In this document: piece by piece, positions 32,322 through 42,044 of the stretch
How the letters are laid out: every line of letters starts with the position of its first letter
Position numbering within the stretch: the stretch's first letter is position 1
DNA from: Halioglobus japonicus
GTDB taxonomy: Bacteria; Pseudomonadota; Gammaproteobacteria; Pseudomonadales; Halieaceae
Direction: 5' to 3'
Length of the DNA: 46,281 bases
Assembly (NCBI GenBank): GCA_902705825.1
Contig: CACSIL010000034.1
Span: forward strand, 17,825 to 64,105
The notes under the pieces: model-generated
Databases searched by the model: none
Told to the model about the DNA's origin: nothing
Seen by the model: the letters and a program-made list of their open reading frames with translations, nothing else
Translations under genes and position numbers: made by a program

Positions 32322-35321
32322 ATGATAAAACACACTCCTTGGCTACTCGCCACCCTCACATTACTTTGCCTCACGCTGCATCAAGCATCTGCCCAGGAGG
32401 TATTGATCGGGCCAGAGGGAGATTGGGTAAACCAGCAAAACGTGGGGCTGCCCGAATCAATACCCAACGCAGATATCGACAACGGCGTTCACTACCTTTT
32501 GTACGACGAGCAAATACTGATTGACGACAATGAACCGTCAAAGGATTACGAGCACTACACGGAGTTAGTCGTAAACCAGAAAGGGCTGGAGTATGCCTCA
32601 CAGATACAGGTTCAGTTCGACCCGATCTATCAGTCACTAAAATTTCACAAGCTTCAAATCGTTCGCGGCGACAGCGTTATTGACAAGCTGCAGACTGCGC
32701 ATTTCAACCTGCTGCAACGCGAGGATGAACTTGAGGAACTGATTTATAACGGAAGGCTGACAGCAAGTGTCATTCTGGACGATGTCCGCGTCGGGGACAT
32801 CATCGATTACAGTTACACCATTGAAGGCGACAACCCCATATACGATGGAATCTTCTCTTACCGCATATTCACGCAGTGGGGAGTGCCCCTGGAGAAGCAG
32901 TACTTTCGCCTGGTGTCCAGGCGAAGTGCACCGCTCCATATCAATACCCTGGACACGGATCTTTCCGTCTCAGAAAACCAGACCCCGGATGCCGTAGAGT
33001 ATATTTTTGAAGCAACGGACCTGGAGCCTCTGGTTACCAACAGCGAAGCGCCTGACTGGTACTCTCCTTACGGCGTCATTTTCTTTAGCGAATCTGCTCA
33101 GTGGTCTGATGTAGTCAATTGGGCGCTCCCTCTGTATGAAGAGGCTTTAGTTAACAGACAGGGTGTGAAAGCTATTGCAGCTGCCATCAGCGAATCGGCA
33201 GCTGATAAAGAACAACAGATTGTCGAGGCGCTGGTATATGTTCAGGAGGAAGTTCGTTATATGGGAATAGAGGCTGGTGTGAATTCTCACCGCCCCAGTC
33301 CCGCATACGAGACTCTGAATAGACGCTACGGTGATTGTAAAGATAAAGCGGTTCTCTTCATTGCCATACTCGATGAGCTCGGTATCAAAGGGTATCCCGC
33401 TCTGGTAAATACCCAGATTACAAAACGTCTAGGACAGTTTCCTCCTTTTCTCAACGCCTTCAATCATGTCATCGTTCACGTCGAGCTTGATGACAAATCA
33501 TTCTGGCTGGACCCGACACGCCAGTATCAATATGGCGACATAAGTGAAGTGTTCCAACCGGACTATGGCTTTGCCCTGGTGGTCAGACCAGGCGAGGCCG
33601 GACTTTCGGAAATGGATATCGAGGCCTCAGAATCAGGACTGATCGTTCACGATGTATTCGATTTAACCAAAGGCACGGGAAAAGACGCCATATTCACCAG
33701 CAAAAGTGAGTACATTGGTCATCGGGCTGAACTACTGCGACATCAGATTGAATCAAGCGGCCTGGCTGCAGTAGAAACCAGTTTCACAGATTTCTACCAA
33801 AACTATTACTCTGGTATTGAACGAATTGGCGACATTGCGGTTGACACTAAAGCCTCCGGAGGACGGCTGGCAGTAACTGAAGAATTTAGAATTACAGATT
33901 TTTGGGAGACCGACGAAGACAACAACCGGTATGAGGCCAGCTTTTATGCAAACCTGGTGTCCGTCGAGCTCCAAAAGCCCGATCAACTGAATAGAAATTC
34001 GCCCTACAGCCTGAGTTTTCCGAACAGCATATGGCAGGAGATAGAAGTAAAGCTGGCCGACGGCGAATGGCAGTTCGACGATGAGAGTTTCGTCGAGGAC
34101 AATGATTTTTTCCTTTATACATTCAATGTCGAGTTTGACGAAGTCCAGTCGACCCTGTTGCTGAAGTATCATCTGAAAATGAAAACGGATCACGTAGCGG
34201 TCGATGATATACAACGCTATCTCGATGCGCGTGATCGGATGAATGAGTATACAAGCTACGGTGTCTTCAACTACATTGACCCCGCATTGGCTGCATCAAA
34301 CGAAAACGAAGAGCGCGATTTCAAGTCCATAATTTTCATGTGCGCTTACCTCGGTTACATCCTGGCATTACTCTATGCGGTCATAAGCTGGCGCCTGGAA
34401 GTACGTGGTAAAAAGGAAACCCACGAAACCAGGTTTTATCCCGTTCCCATTTTGAAGCTATGGGTTCTCTCTGTAGTCACTTTCAGCGTCTACACCGCAT
34501 ATTGGTTCTACCGAAACTGGAAGTATGTAAAGACTAAGGAAGGGAGCTCGATAATGCCTATTGCTCGCAGCATTTTCTCCTTTGTCTGGTATTACCCGCT
34601 CTACCAAAAGCTCGTCGCCGAGCAGACAGAAAACCCTCAGAAGCACGATCTGCCACCGAAGTGGCTCGCTATCCTGATGGCGATTTTGTATTTTCTGGCT
34701 GAACTGCTAGGCGGGTTAAGCTATGTGGGCACACCCTTGATGCTGATAGCGCCGCTGCTGCTTGTGCCGCTTGCAAATTATATAAATCATATCGCTCAGC
34801 CCGACGATACGACAAGTATCGAGAACTCACGATGGAAACTCAGACACTATTTCCTCGCCGTGTTTTTTATCCCGGTAATCGTTTTCAGTTACGGCAGCGA
34901 AATCAACCTTCTGCCCAGCAGCAAGGTCGTCGATGGACGTTTCGTCTGGCAACACGATCTTAAGTTTATGCAACGCAAAGGTATCGTTCCTGCTGATGAA
35001 AATATCATTCTGTTCTACAGTGACGCCACTTTCGATATTCGAGAAGACGGCAGTGGCTTCACAGAGAAAGAGGTTTTCTCCTACTGGGTTGACGATGACG
35101 GTGCCGTCCAGGTGCGTCGTAAAAAATTCGCAGATGTGAAGAACATCAGAACTAGTTTTGCCACCGCCACAGGTGAGAACACGACTTTCACAATCGTGGG
35201 TACAGACGCAACCGAGTTTGTGCTCTACGCATCGACTGAGGCCGCGGCGGATAAAGAATTTGATAAACGGTTACGCAAACAATGGCGGCTGGCCAGAGGT
35301 AGCCAAAAGTCAGCCCTTTAG
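32322..35321 (+). CDS. DUF3857/transglutaminase-like protein with C-terminal membrane domain
   Basis: The 999-residue protein has a signal peptide (MIKHTPWLLATLTLLCLTLHQASA) and a DUF3857 domain (about residues 50-250). A transglutaminase-like core follows with Cys339 in YGDCKDKA, His382 in FNHVIV and Asp397 in WLDPTRQ, a complete catalytic triad. From about residue 670 it has several transmembrane segments, including a YWFYRNWKYVK stretch like DUF4234 proteins, and a final soluble domain. Typical DUF3857 proteins end near 650 residues, so the C-terminal third appears to be a fusion. The core is expected in the periplasm. The substrate is unknown, and no operon partner is evident. Confidence 0.82.
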   Translation: MIKHTPWLLATLTLLCLTLHQASAQEVLIGPEGDWVNQQNVGLPESIPNADIDNGVHYLLYDEQILIDDNEPSKDYEHYTELVVNQKGLEYASQIQVQFDPIYQSLKFHKLQIVRGDSVIDKLQTAHFNLLQREDELEELIYNGRLTASVILDDVRVGDIIDYSYTIEGDNPIYDGIFSYRIFTQWGVPLEKQYFRLVSRRSAPLHINTLDTDLSVSENQTPDAVEYIFEATDLEPLVTNSEAPDWYSPYGVIFFSESAQWSDVVNWALPLYEEALVNRQGVKAIAAAISESAADKEQQIVEALVYVQEEVRYMGIEAGVNSHRPSPAYETLNRRYGDCKDKAVLFIAILDELGIKGYPALVNTQITKRLGQFPPFLNAFNHVIVHVELDDKSFWLDPTRQYQYGDISEVFQPDYGFALVVRPGEAGLSEMDIEASESGLIVHDVFDLTKGTGKDAIFTSKSEYIGHRAELLRHQIESSGLAAVETSFTDFYQNYYSGIERIGDIAVDTKASGGRLAVTEEFRITDFWETDEDNNRYEASFYANLVSVELQKPDQLNRNSPYSLSFPNSIWQEIEVKLADGEWQFDDESFVEDNDFFLYTFNVEFDEVQSTLLLKYHLKMKTDHVAVDDIQRYLDARDRMNEYTSYGVFNYIDPALAASNENEERDFKSIIFMCAYLGYILALLYAVISWRLEVRGKKETHETRFYPVPILKLWVLSVVTFSVYTAYWFYRNWKYVKTKEGSSIMPIARSIFSFVWYYPLYQKLVAEQTENPQKHDLPPKWLAILMAILYFLAELLGGLSYVGTPLMLIAPLLLVPLANYINHIAQPDDTTSIENSRWKLRHYFLAVFFIPVIVFSYGSEINLLPSSKVVDGRFVWQHDLKFMQRKGIVPADENIILFYSDATFDIREDGSGFTEKEVFSYWVDDDGAVQVRRKKFADVKNIRTSFATATGENTTFTIVGTDATEFVLYASTEAAADKEFDKRLRKQWRLARGSQKSAL

Positions 35322-35477
35322 GTCAGAGCGAGCTTGCTAGGCTGCCTTAAATTGCATTCGATACTAACTCGTTAAACTGACTGGATAACAATACGCACTA
35401 CCACCTTGACCTCTCTTGTTGTGCTTGAGTGCTTCGATATACTGCAAGCTCAATCACAAAATGGATACTAGCCAGCG

Positions 35478-36065
35478 ATGAGCACTATTCATCCCCTTGA
35501 CTACGATCTCGAGGCTGTCAAAAAGGAGTGGATCGGCAAACTGATTAGCGAGTCAGCGGGTCGCTACCCCGTGGAGTACGATCCCATCCGACGCCACTGT
35601 CATATGGTGGGCGATTTGAACCCGGCCTTTCTCGATCCAGAAGCGGCCAAAGCAGGCCCCTATGGCGAGGTGATCGCGCCCCCATCGATGCTACCAACCT
35701 ACTTTGCCTCTGGCGGGCCGTGGCCACCGATGGAGAAACATAACGCGGATTCTGACACGCCGTTGTTTACGTTTGGTGTACCTACACCGGGTGATCGCGG
35801 CATCAATATGGAAGTGAGCTGGGAGTTTCTTGAGCCAATTCGTGTCGGCGATATGTTGCGTCTGGAACTGCACATCGCTGATATTTTCAAGAAGCCGATA
35901 AAGCTCGACCCGCATGCAATCTGGATTGTGGTGGAGACCTCTTTTATGAATCAGCACGATGCCATTGTCGCAAAATGGCGCAACACAATGCTGGTGCATC
36001 GCGCGCCGGAACAGGTCGCCAGAGATGCTGAACGCGAAGCTGCACACAGCGGAGGTGAGGCATGA
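35478..36065 (+). CDS. MaoC-like/FAS1-like dehydratase subunit (lacks catalytic His)
   Basis: The 195-residue protein has a hot-dog MaoC/FAS1-type dehydratase domain: VGDLNPAFLDPEAAKAGPYGEVIAPPSMLPTYF and MEVSWEFLEPIRVGDMLRLELHIADI. In the hydratase motif GDxNPxH the Asp (46) and Asn (48) are present, but the His position is Phe51. This suggests a non-catalytic partner. Its stop overlaps the next MaoC gene by four bases (ATGA), consistent with a heteromeric enoyl-CoA hydratase. Such paired hydratases act on bulky CoA thioesters. The start ATG 35478 is the only good one at the N terminus. Confidence 0.84.
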   Translation: MSTIHPLDYDLEAVKKEWIGKLISESAGRYPVEYDPIRRHCHMVGDLNPAFLDPEAAKAGPYGEVIAPPSMLPTYFASGGPWPPMEKHNADSDTPLFTFGVPTPGDRGINMEVSWEFLEPIRVGDMLRLELHIADIFKKPIKLDPHAIWIVVETSFMNQHDAIVAKWRNTMLVHRAPEQVARDAEREAAHSGGEA

Positions 36066-36526
36066 ATAACATCGATTACACCGCAGAACGCTACTGGGAA
36101 GACGTTGCCGTAGGGGAGGAGTTGCCCGGCTTCAGTATCGAACTGGACGCCACGCAAATGGTGCTGCAGGTGAGCGGTTCTCAGGATTGGAACCTGGTTC
36201 ATCACGACACCGAGTTTGCCCAGGAGAGCGGTATGACTGGCATTTTCTACAACACAGGCTGGACCACCGGCATGCTGGGCCGCTTGCTCACGGATTGGGC
36301 AGGTCGCAGCGGCTGGGTGGAGAAACTCAGTTTTCAGATGCGCGGAATGAATGGCTCTGGTGCGGTGGTACGAGCCCACGCCAGGGTGACAGACAAGCGC
36401 ATGGATGACAGTCGCGCATTGATAGACCTGGACATTTTTCTGGAGAATGATCAGGTGGGTGTCACCACACCAGGCAAGGCCACAGTCAGGTTGCCCAGTA
36501 GGACTAACGCGGCTCAGCAGTCATGA
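36062..36526 (+). CDS. MaoC-family dehydratase (probable catalytic subunit)
   Basis: The 154-residue hot-dog protein carries the hydratase dyad motif SGSQDWNLVHHD: Asp42 and His47, with Asn44 between. The remainder (YNTGWTTGMLGRLLTDWAG and GAVVRAHARVTDKRM) follows MaoC fold patterns. It would hydrate the double bond of an enoyl-CoA. It overlaps both its upstream partner and the downstream CoA-transferase gene by four bases, so the three are translationally coupled. The partner lacks the catalytic His, so this subunit probably supplies the active site. Confidence 0.86.
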   Translation: MNNIDYTAERYWEDVAVGEELPGFSIELDATQMVLQVSGSQDWNLVHHDTEFAQESGMTGIFYNTGWTTGMLGRLLTDWAGRSGWVEKLSFQMRGMNGSGAVVRAHARVTDKRMDDSRALIDLDIFLENDQVGVTTPGKATVRLPSRTNAAQQS

Positions 36527-37737
36527 ACATACCCGAAGATAAAGCTACACCCAACGGCCCACTTCACGGCATCAAAGTGCTCGATATTGGCAGTATGGTC
36601 GCCGCACCACTGGCAGCGGGCATACTGGCGGATCAGGGCGCTGAAGTGATCAAAGTGGAAACGCCTGGCATCGGTGATTTGACGCGCTATGTCGGGGCGA
36701 CCTGCAATGGCGTGAGTTCAATTTTCCAGGGCGTGAATCGAGGCAAGCGCAGCATCGCTATAGATCTGAAATCGGAATCCGGTGTGGAGATACTGCATCG
36801 CATGGTTCGGGAAGTGGATGTCATCATCCACAATTTTCGCCCTGGCGTAGCGGATAGACTGCAAGCCGATTACAGCACGCTTTCAGCCATCAACCCGGAG
36901 TTGATCTATGTGTCAGTGAGTGGCTTCGGACACGAGGGGCCGATGGCGCAAAAAGCAGCGTACGACAATGTTGTGCAGGCCTTCGCTGGCGTCGCCATGA
37001 GCCAGCGCGATGCGCAGACAGGCGAGCCCGCACAGTACAAGCACCTGTTTGCCGATAAGCTGACTGCAATGATGGCGAGTCAGGCCATTACCGCTGCGCT
37101 GCTTGCTCGTGAACGCGGTGCGGGTGGTCAGCAGGTGAAGCTGTCCATGGTAGACGTGGTAACCAATTTCATGTGGCTGGATGCGGCCGGCACTGCAACA
37201 TTCAAGTCAGACAACGCCGATCCCGGCATGCAGATATCGAAGGATTCCAGACTCATCAAGTTCAAAAATGGCTACGGCCAGGCAGCGCCAGTGTCTGATA
37301 GCGATTTTCACGGTTGGTGTGCCGCATTTGGTGTCGACTCCAGTGACCCTCGCCTGGCGACAGTCATTGAGCGCCTGCAACATGAGGACATGGTCAACAA
37401 TGTCAGCAGCCAGATTTTTGAACGCGGGCTGAACCTCGATGCCGATGAGACACTGGCAAAACTCGATGATGCCGATGTGCCCTGCGCCCGTGCAAACGAG
37501 TTACATGAGTTACCCGCGAATCCACAAATGCAGGCGAATAAGTTGTTTGTTGAAAGCGAGCACCCCACAGCCGGCCCTATTGTTGAACCGCGAAATCCGG
37601 TGAATTTCAGCAAGACGCCGTCGGGTTGTGGTTTCCCAAGCGTAGCGCTGGGAGCGAACACAGACGCTATCCTGAGTGAGCTGGGTTTTGATAACGACGA
37701 GATTCAGCGCATGAAAGAATGCGGTGCGGTAATGTAG
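36523..37737 (+). CDS. CaiB/BaiF (class III) CoA-transferase
   Basis: The 404-residue protein shows class III CoA-transferase marks: GIKVLDIGSMVAAPLAAGILADQGAEVIKVETPG at the start, DVIIHNFRPGVADRL, LIYVSVSGFGHEGP, and the catalytic Asp178 in LFADKLTAMM followed by GAGGQQVKLSMVDVV. It moves CoA between carboxylic acids, so it could activate a substrate or recycle CoA in the pathway served by the two coupled MaoC proteins. Its start overlaps the MaoC stop. The downstream neighbour is on the opposite strand, so this is the last gene of the operon. Confidence 0.9.
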   Translation: MNIPEDKATPNGPLHGIKVLDIGSMVAAPLAAGILADQGAEVIKVETPGIGDLTRYVGATCNGVSSIFQGVNRGKRSIAIDLKSESGVEILHRMVREVDVIIHNFRPGVADRLQADYSTLSAINPELIYVSVSGFGHEGPMAQKAAYDNVVQAFAGVAMSQRDAQTGEPAQYKHLFADKLTAMMASQAITAALLARERGAGGQQVKLSMVDVVTNFMWLDAAGTATFKSDNADPGMQISKDSRLIKFKNGYGQAAPVSDSDFHGWCAAFGVDSSDPRLATVIERLQHEDMVNNVSSQIFERGLNLDADETLAKLDDADVPCARANELHELPANPQMQANKLFVESEHPTAGPIVEPRNPVNFSKTPSGCGFPSVALGANTDAILSELGFDNDEIQRMKECGAVM

Positions 37738-37826
37738 ATCGGGAAAGGGTACGACAAATGCCAGTTTGGGAAAGCAGCCGTTTACCGCGTCTTACTGCGC
37801 TCTCATCGTGTTAAATAGAAGTGCTG

Positions 37827-38375
37827 TTATTGTTGGGGAAAGATCAACTCACTGGTATCAAAACCGAGCTCATCTGCACGCGCAACAAAGTGCTCAATCA
37901 ACTCCGGCGCAACGCTGGGCGTGCGGGACAAAAACCATAGATACCCCGTGTCGGGCCCAGAGACGAAGGCGTACTGGTAACTTTTTTTATCCAGCTCAAA
38001 AACTACATACGATGCGTAGAAGGGGCCAAAGAAACTGACTTTCAGATACCCCTCGCTGCTGTCATCGACAAAATATGCCTTACCCTCGGCCTCTTCCCAC
38101 TGACCCTCTTCAGCTGAAAAACCCTTATTAACGACACGTATTCCGCCGTCGTCGCGCAGGGCATACTCTGCTGTGACATTTTCAAGCCTCCGCTCAAACG
38201 AGTGGTCCAGCCTGGCGATTTCGTACCACTGGCCGAGATAGCGGTCGGCTTCGAAACCCTGCACCGGCGCAACCGACTTGGGGTAGCCGAGGCAGCCGCT
38301 GACAAGAAGCGCAACCAGTAATGGCAAGAGGTTCCTGATTGTGGGCAAAACAAACGCATTGTTCGCAGTAGTCAT
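37827..38375 (-). CDS. blc: Outer-membrane lipocalin (Blc-like)
   Basis: The 182-residue protein has a lipobox LVSGC and a lipocalin domain. The family signature is visible as DRYLGQWYEIARLDHSFERRLENVTAEYALRDDGGIRVVNKGF, followed by AYFVDDSSEGYLKVSFFGPFYASYVVFELDKKSYQYAFVSGPDTGYLWFLSRTP. Bacterial lipocalins bind lipids such as lysophospholipids at the outer membrane. The gene overlaps the upstream DUF2878 gene by four bases and converges on the CoA-transferase gene. Such lipocalins often stand with DUF2878 genes in marine gammaproteobacteria, which is recalled knowledge and not shown here. Confidence 0.88.
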   Translation of the reverse strand: MTTANNAFVLPTIRNLLPLLVALLVSGCLGYPKSVAPVQGFEADRYLGQWYEIARLDHSFERRLENVTAEYALRDDGGIRVVNKGFSAEEGQWEEAEGKAYFVDDSSEGYLKVSFFGPFYASYVVFELDKKSYQYAFVSGPDTGYLWFLSRTPSVAPELIEHFVARADELGFDTSELIFPQQ

Positions 38376-38896
38376 CTGCTGTTCAGTCTCGGTATCTGTA
38401 GTAACAGGGGGAATACTACAGCCCAGACAATAAAAATGATAATGGGGCCAAAAAGCGCAGATTCGAACGCAACGCTAGTGAGGCGTGTTCCCGCGATAAA
38501 GGAGGCTGTGCCACCAACACCGCCCAAAAGCGCTGCTAGTACAAAGCGGCCTTGCAGGCTGGAGAAAGCATGCATTAACGTCGTTCCCAGCACAGGCCAC
38601 AAACAGAAAAGCCATAAGGGCGGTAGTGCTGCTCGTCCAGCCACATTGAATACGCCGAAGTAGAACACCAGTTGATCGACGATCGCACCTATCAGAGCTA
38701 CCTGAGCAATGACCTTCACCTCTTGATAGCCTTTGCCCATCAACGCGAAATGAATCGACAGATGTAGAACCGCCACAATAGGCGCAATTATCGCCGATTC
38801 AGTGGTCACGATCACAAACCAGGTGATGTTAAACAGTAATCCGTTGACGATGGTATACAACATAGCCTGCCCAGTACTCAATCCAGCGAATGACAT
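38372..38896 (-). CDS. DUF2878 integral membrane protein
   Basis: The 174-residue protein has about five hydrophobic segments (LYTIVNGLLFNITWFVIV, IIAPIVAVLHLSIHFALMG, VALIGAIVDQLVFYFGVF, LPPLWLFCLWPVLGTTLMHAF, IIIFIVWAVVFPLLL). The features LLFNITWF and DQLVFYFGVF with PPLWLFCLW fit DUF2878. Its function is unknown; the coupled lipocalin suggests a lipid- or envelope-related role. The start at 38896 follows no strong ribosome-binding site. Confidence 0.8.
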   Translation of the reverse strand: MSFAGLSTGQAMLYTIVNGLLFNITWFVIVTTESAIIAPIVAVLHLSIHFALMGKGYQEVKVIAQVALIGAIVDQLVFYFGVFNVAGRAALPPLWLFCLWPVLGTTLMHAFSSLQGRFVLAALLGGVGGTASFIAGTRLTSVAFESALFGPIIIFIVWAVVFPLLLQIPRLNSR

Positions 38897-39061
38897 GTAC
38901 CAGCGACTATCGCCAGCGGCGGTAACAGAACCTGCTCTATCATGACTGCTTTCCCGGCTTGATCTGTCGGTTGGTTTGATTGCCCAGAGAAACTACTACC
39001 TATGGGAAAAGTTTTGACACTTGGCGGTTATACGCAACGTCACTGAAGTCAGATCAGTATG

Positions 39062-41749
39062 TTATTTCGGATACCCATGGCCCCTCGCCTGACGAAACGC
39101 CGCAGCGGCTTCCGGCTGGTTGTCCAGCTTCATATGCGTGAGGCCCATATTGTAGTAGATCAGGCCTTCAATAGCCGGGGGGTAGCTGAGCGCCTCTTCA
39201 AACAATGCCAACGCTTCCTCGTACCTGCCTTGCAGGTAATAGGTGTACGCAAGGTTACTCGCCATGCGCTGGTTGTCGGGCTCCATATCCAATGCCTGTC
39301 GATAGATCACCTCGGCATCCTCTAACGCCCCGGACGAACCGTAATGGTTGCCAAGCCAGTCGAGGTGATCCAATTCTGCAGCATCGAGCGCGCGCAGCTT
39401 TTTCGAGTACTCAACTTTCAATGCAGTATTACCGGTGTTGTGAGCATTGGCAGCGGCTATTTTCAGCAGCGCAATATCATCGGGTACCAGCAACAATCCA
39501 TCCTCCGCCTGGCGTAATGCTTTGGCGTAGTCCAATCGGCGAAAATAGTGATCTGCTAATACTGTATTGGCGTCCTGGACGTAATCAGGGTACGCCAGAA
39601 GCCGCTTGTACAACTTCTCAGACGCATCCATTTTCCCCTGCAGCTCCAGCGTAAAAGCCATTTCGCGCAGCAGGGAATAGTCGTCGGGATCAATGACTAA
39701 GCCGCGCTGCAGGGCTGCTGCGGATTCATCTAATCTACCCGCAGCTTGTAAGGCAGCAGCCAGTGCCAGCCACGTAATGGTGCGGTCTTTATCAACCTTC
39801 GCTACCAATTTGTATTGCTCGGCCGCTGCACTGTAGTTTTCCATACTGTAGAGAACCTGCGCGTAGGTTCTTCTCGCATAAATATCCCCGGCCTCTATGG
39901 CCAGAGATTTCTCCAGCACCTGTAGCGCCAGTTCATAGCGTTGCTGGCGCTGATATAGCAGAGCTATCGGGTGCAATATATGGGTTTGTTGATGCTCTTC
40001 ATACAGCTGCTCATAGAGCTGCAATGCGATGTCGTCCTGACCCGCATTTTCGTAACAACGCGCAAGATTCAGGAGCTGAAAATAGCCCATGGCAATTTTT
40101 CCGGGCAATGCATCACAGATGGCCTTTGCCGCCACCGAATCGCCCAGCCCAAACAGTATTGCCGCATACTCCATATTCGCCAGCAGCGAATACGGCCAGT
40201 ACTCGACTGCCGTTTTGATGTAACCATAGGCCTCTTCGTACTTGTCCTGATAGCGCAACACAGAGGCCAGACCGATCAGCCCTTCAGAATTATTCGGCCG
40301 CTTTTCCAAAGACATACGGTAATAGCTGCCAGCCTGCTCGAACTGGTTTACCAGTATCAGCGTATTGCCTTTGGCACTGTAGGCAATATTATTCTCGGGG
40401 TTCAAGCGGATCGCCTTGTCGTACCACGCCAGTGCTTCCTCTATGTGTCCCAGTGCCCTATAGGCTTTGGCAGTGCGTATTAAGAGGTGGTAGTTCGGTG
40501 GCAGCTTAGCGGCAGTCTCCTCGTATCTGTCGATCAGCTCGCGGTTCATTCCAGCTTCGATGTAAGTGTCAAACAGCTCCTCGTATGGCGCGCGGTAGTT
40601 CGGCGTCAGCTCAATCTGTTTTTCATAGGCACTCACAGCCTCATCAAACTCACCTGTGGCTCGCAGCAGTCGGCCATTTAGCATATTGAGGGAGGGGTAC
40701 TCGGCGGAAAGCGTTTGTAGTGTCGCGAGATAGCTTTTCGCGCTGGCGTAATCTTCTATCTGCAGAGCGAATTCAAAAGCAAAGAGATAACTGAGTGGCA
40801 GCTTCGAATAGGTTTGCACAAATTTTGTCTGCGCTGACTTCACCGCCTCTACATCGCCAGACGCCAACGCCCGGTCTAGTTCAGCAATCCACTGCAGCGG
40901 CGTGATCGGCTCGTCAGCCTCCATCGCGGCTCCTGCCGTGGATTCAGGGGCAGGTGTAGATTCGCTCAAGGACTCTGGCGCAGCGTCTGTCGGATCGACA
41001 CCCTTTTCGACAGCAAAGCTCTCATCCAACCCCGCTTCCTTCGATATTGCCAGGCGTAGCCTGCTGACAGCGGGATGCTGCAAAGCGCTATCGGATATAT
41101 TGCCGATGAATCGCTTCGCCATTCTGATATCGCCCTTGCTGTAAGCAATCTCGGCTCGCAACAACGCCGTATCGTCAGCAAACAGGTGCTTGGAACGTAT
41201 CTGCCCCAGCGCGGCTTCGGCCTGAGCCAGCTGCCCGGAAGCACTGTAGATGTGGACCTTTCGCAACTGCAGAATTGTATTGTGAGGACACTGTGCTATC
41301 ACCTCATCCAACAGTTCCAGCGATTTGCTGTATTGGAAAAGCTGCGCGTAGATTGAGGATTGCACGAATTTTAAGTGCGGATTGTTAGGCTGCCTGGCCA
41401 GTGCCTGGTGTATTCGTTCAATAGAACGCTCGATATCCAGGACTGCCAGATCTTGAACCACAGCTTGCAGAACACGTTCAGTCGTGTCGTCAACGTGCGA
41501 GCATTCGTCCTGCTCCACCGCACCCGAATCGAGGCGGTCATTGCGCACGGTGAGCAGATCAAGTAAGCCACCCTGTTCAAAAGACAAGTTTTCAGTTTGA
41601 CCTTCGGCACTTGATAACGGCGGCGAATGTTCTTGGGCCATTGCCCCATCGATAGGCAACAGCGGGAGCCCCAGAGCAAGACACAGTAAAGCGCAGCAAA
41701 CGGCGCGGCTATGTACAAACAGGTTTCGACCTACCTCGAATAACTCCAC
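39062..41749 (-). CDS. Large secreted TPR-repeat protein
   Basis: The 895-residue protein has a signal peptide ending near GAMA-QEHS and then tandem tetratricopeptide repeats through to the C terminus. Clear units include IEEALAWYDKAIRLNPENNIAYSAKG, YELALQVLEKSLAIEAGDIYARRTYAQVL, GRLDESAAALQRGLVIDPDDYSLL and LEDAEVIYRQALDMEPDNQRMASNLA. The start is GTG 41749 with GGGAGG six bases upstream. The protein would act as a scaffold in the periplasm. It resembles large TPR proteins of PEP-CTERM/exopolysaccharide systems in length, but it has no lipobox and no such cluster is nearby, so that link is weak. It is divergent from the acyl-CoA synthetase gene. Confidence 0.82.
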   Translation of the reverse strand: MELFEVGRNLFVHSRAVCCALLCLALGLPLLPIDGAMAQEHSPPLSSAEGQTENLSFEQGGLLDLLTVRNDRLDSGAVEQDECSHVDDTTERVLQAVVQDLAVLDIERSIERIHQALARQPNNPHLKFVQSSIYAQLFQYSKSLELLDEVIAQCPHNTILQLRKVHIYSASGQLAQAEAALGQIRSKHLFADDTALLRAEIAYSKGDIRMAKRFIGNISDSALQHPAVSRLRLAISKEAGLDESFAVEKGVDPTDAAPESLSESTPAPESTAGAAMEADEPITPLQWIAELDRALASGDVEAVKSAQTKFVQTYSKLPLSYLFAFEFALQIEDYASAKSYLATLQTLSAEYPSLNMLNGRLLRATGEFDEAVSAYEKQIELTPNYRAPYEELFDTYIEAGMNRELIDRYEETAAKLPPNYHLLIRTAKAYRALGHIEEALAWYDKAIRLNPENNIAYSAKGNTLILVNQFEQAGSYYRMSLEKRPNNSEGLIGLASVLRYQDKYEEAYGYIKTAVEYWPYSLLANMEYAAILFGLGDSVAAKAICDALPGKIAMGYFQLLNLARCYENAGQDDIALQLYEQLYEEHQQTHILHPIALLYQRQQRYELALQVLEKSLAIEAGDIYARRTYAQVLYSMENYSAAAEQYKLVAKVDKDRTITWLALAAALQAAGRLDESAAALQRGLVIDPDDYSLLREMAFTLELQGKMDASEKLYKRLLAYPDYVQDANTVLADHYFRRLDYAKALRQAEDGLLLVPDDIALLKIAAANAHNTGNTALKVEYSKKLRALDAAELDHLDWLGNHYGSSGALEDAEVIYRQALDMEPDNQRMASNLAYTYYLQGRYEEALALFEEALSYPPAIEGLIYYNMGLTHMKLDNQPEAAAAFRQARGHGYPK

Positions 41750-42044
41750 TTGAACCTCCCTGGCTCACCCTGATTGAGAACTTTCCAATTGTCGCCTCAT
41801 AACGCCTGACGCTGGAACTGCGCTGAAATCACATATCAGGCCACCCTGTTTCGATACTACCGAATACGCCAACACTGTGACACCGGTGGCCAAAATTGAT
41901 AGATTGCAGTTTGAGGGCACAAGCGGCCCGTAACAGACTTCGCAGGCTCTATTACCCGAATGCGAAATTCATATGAAATGGCTGGGCCAGCCGCGCCTGT
42001 AATCTGCGTGTTGGCCCGCATTGACAGAACGACAAGGGCTGAGC

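Noticed and set aside
39062..41749. Assignment of the TPR protein to the PEP-CTERM TPR lipoprotein (PrsT) family
   Set aside because: Length is similar but there is no lipobox and no exopolysaccharide or exosortase genes nearby.
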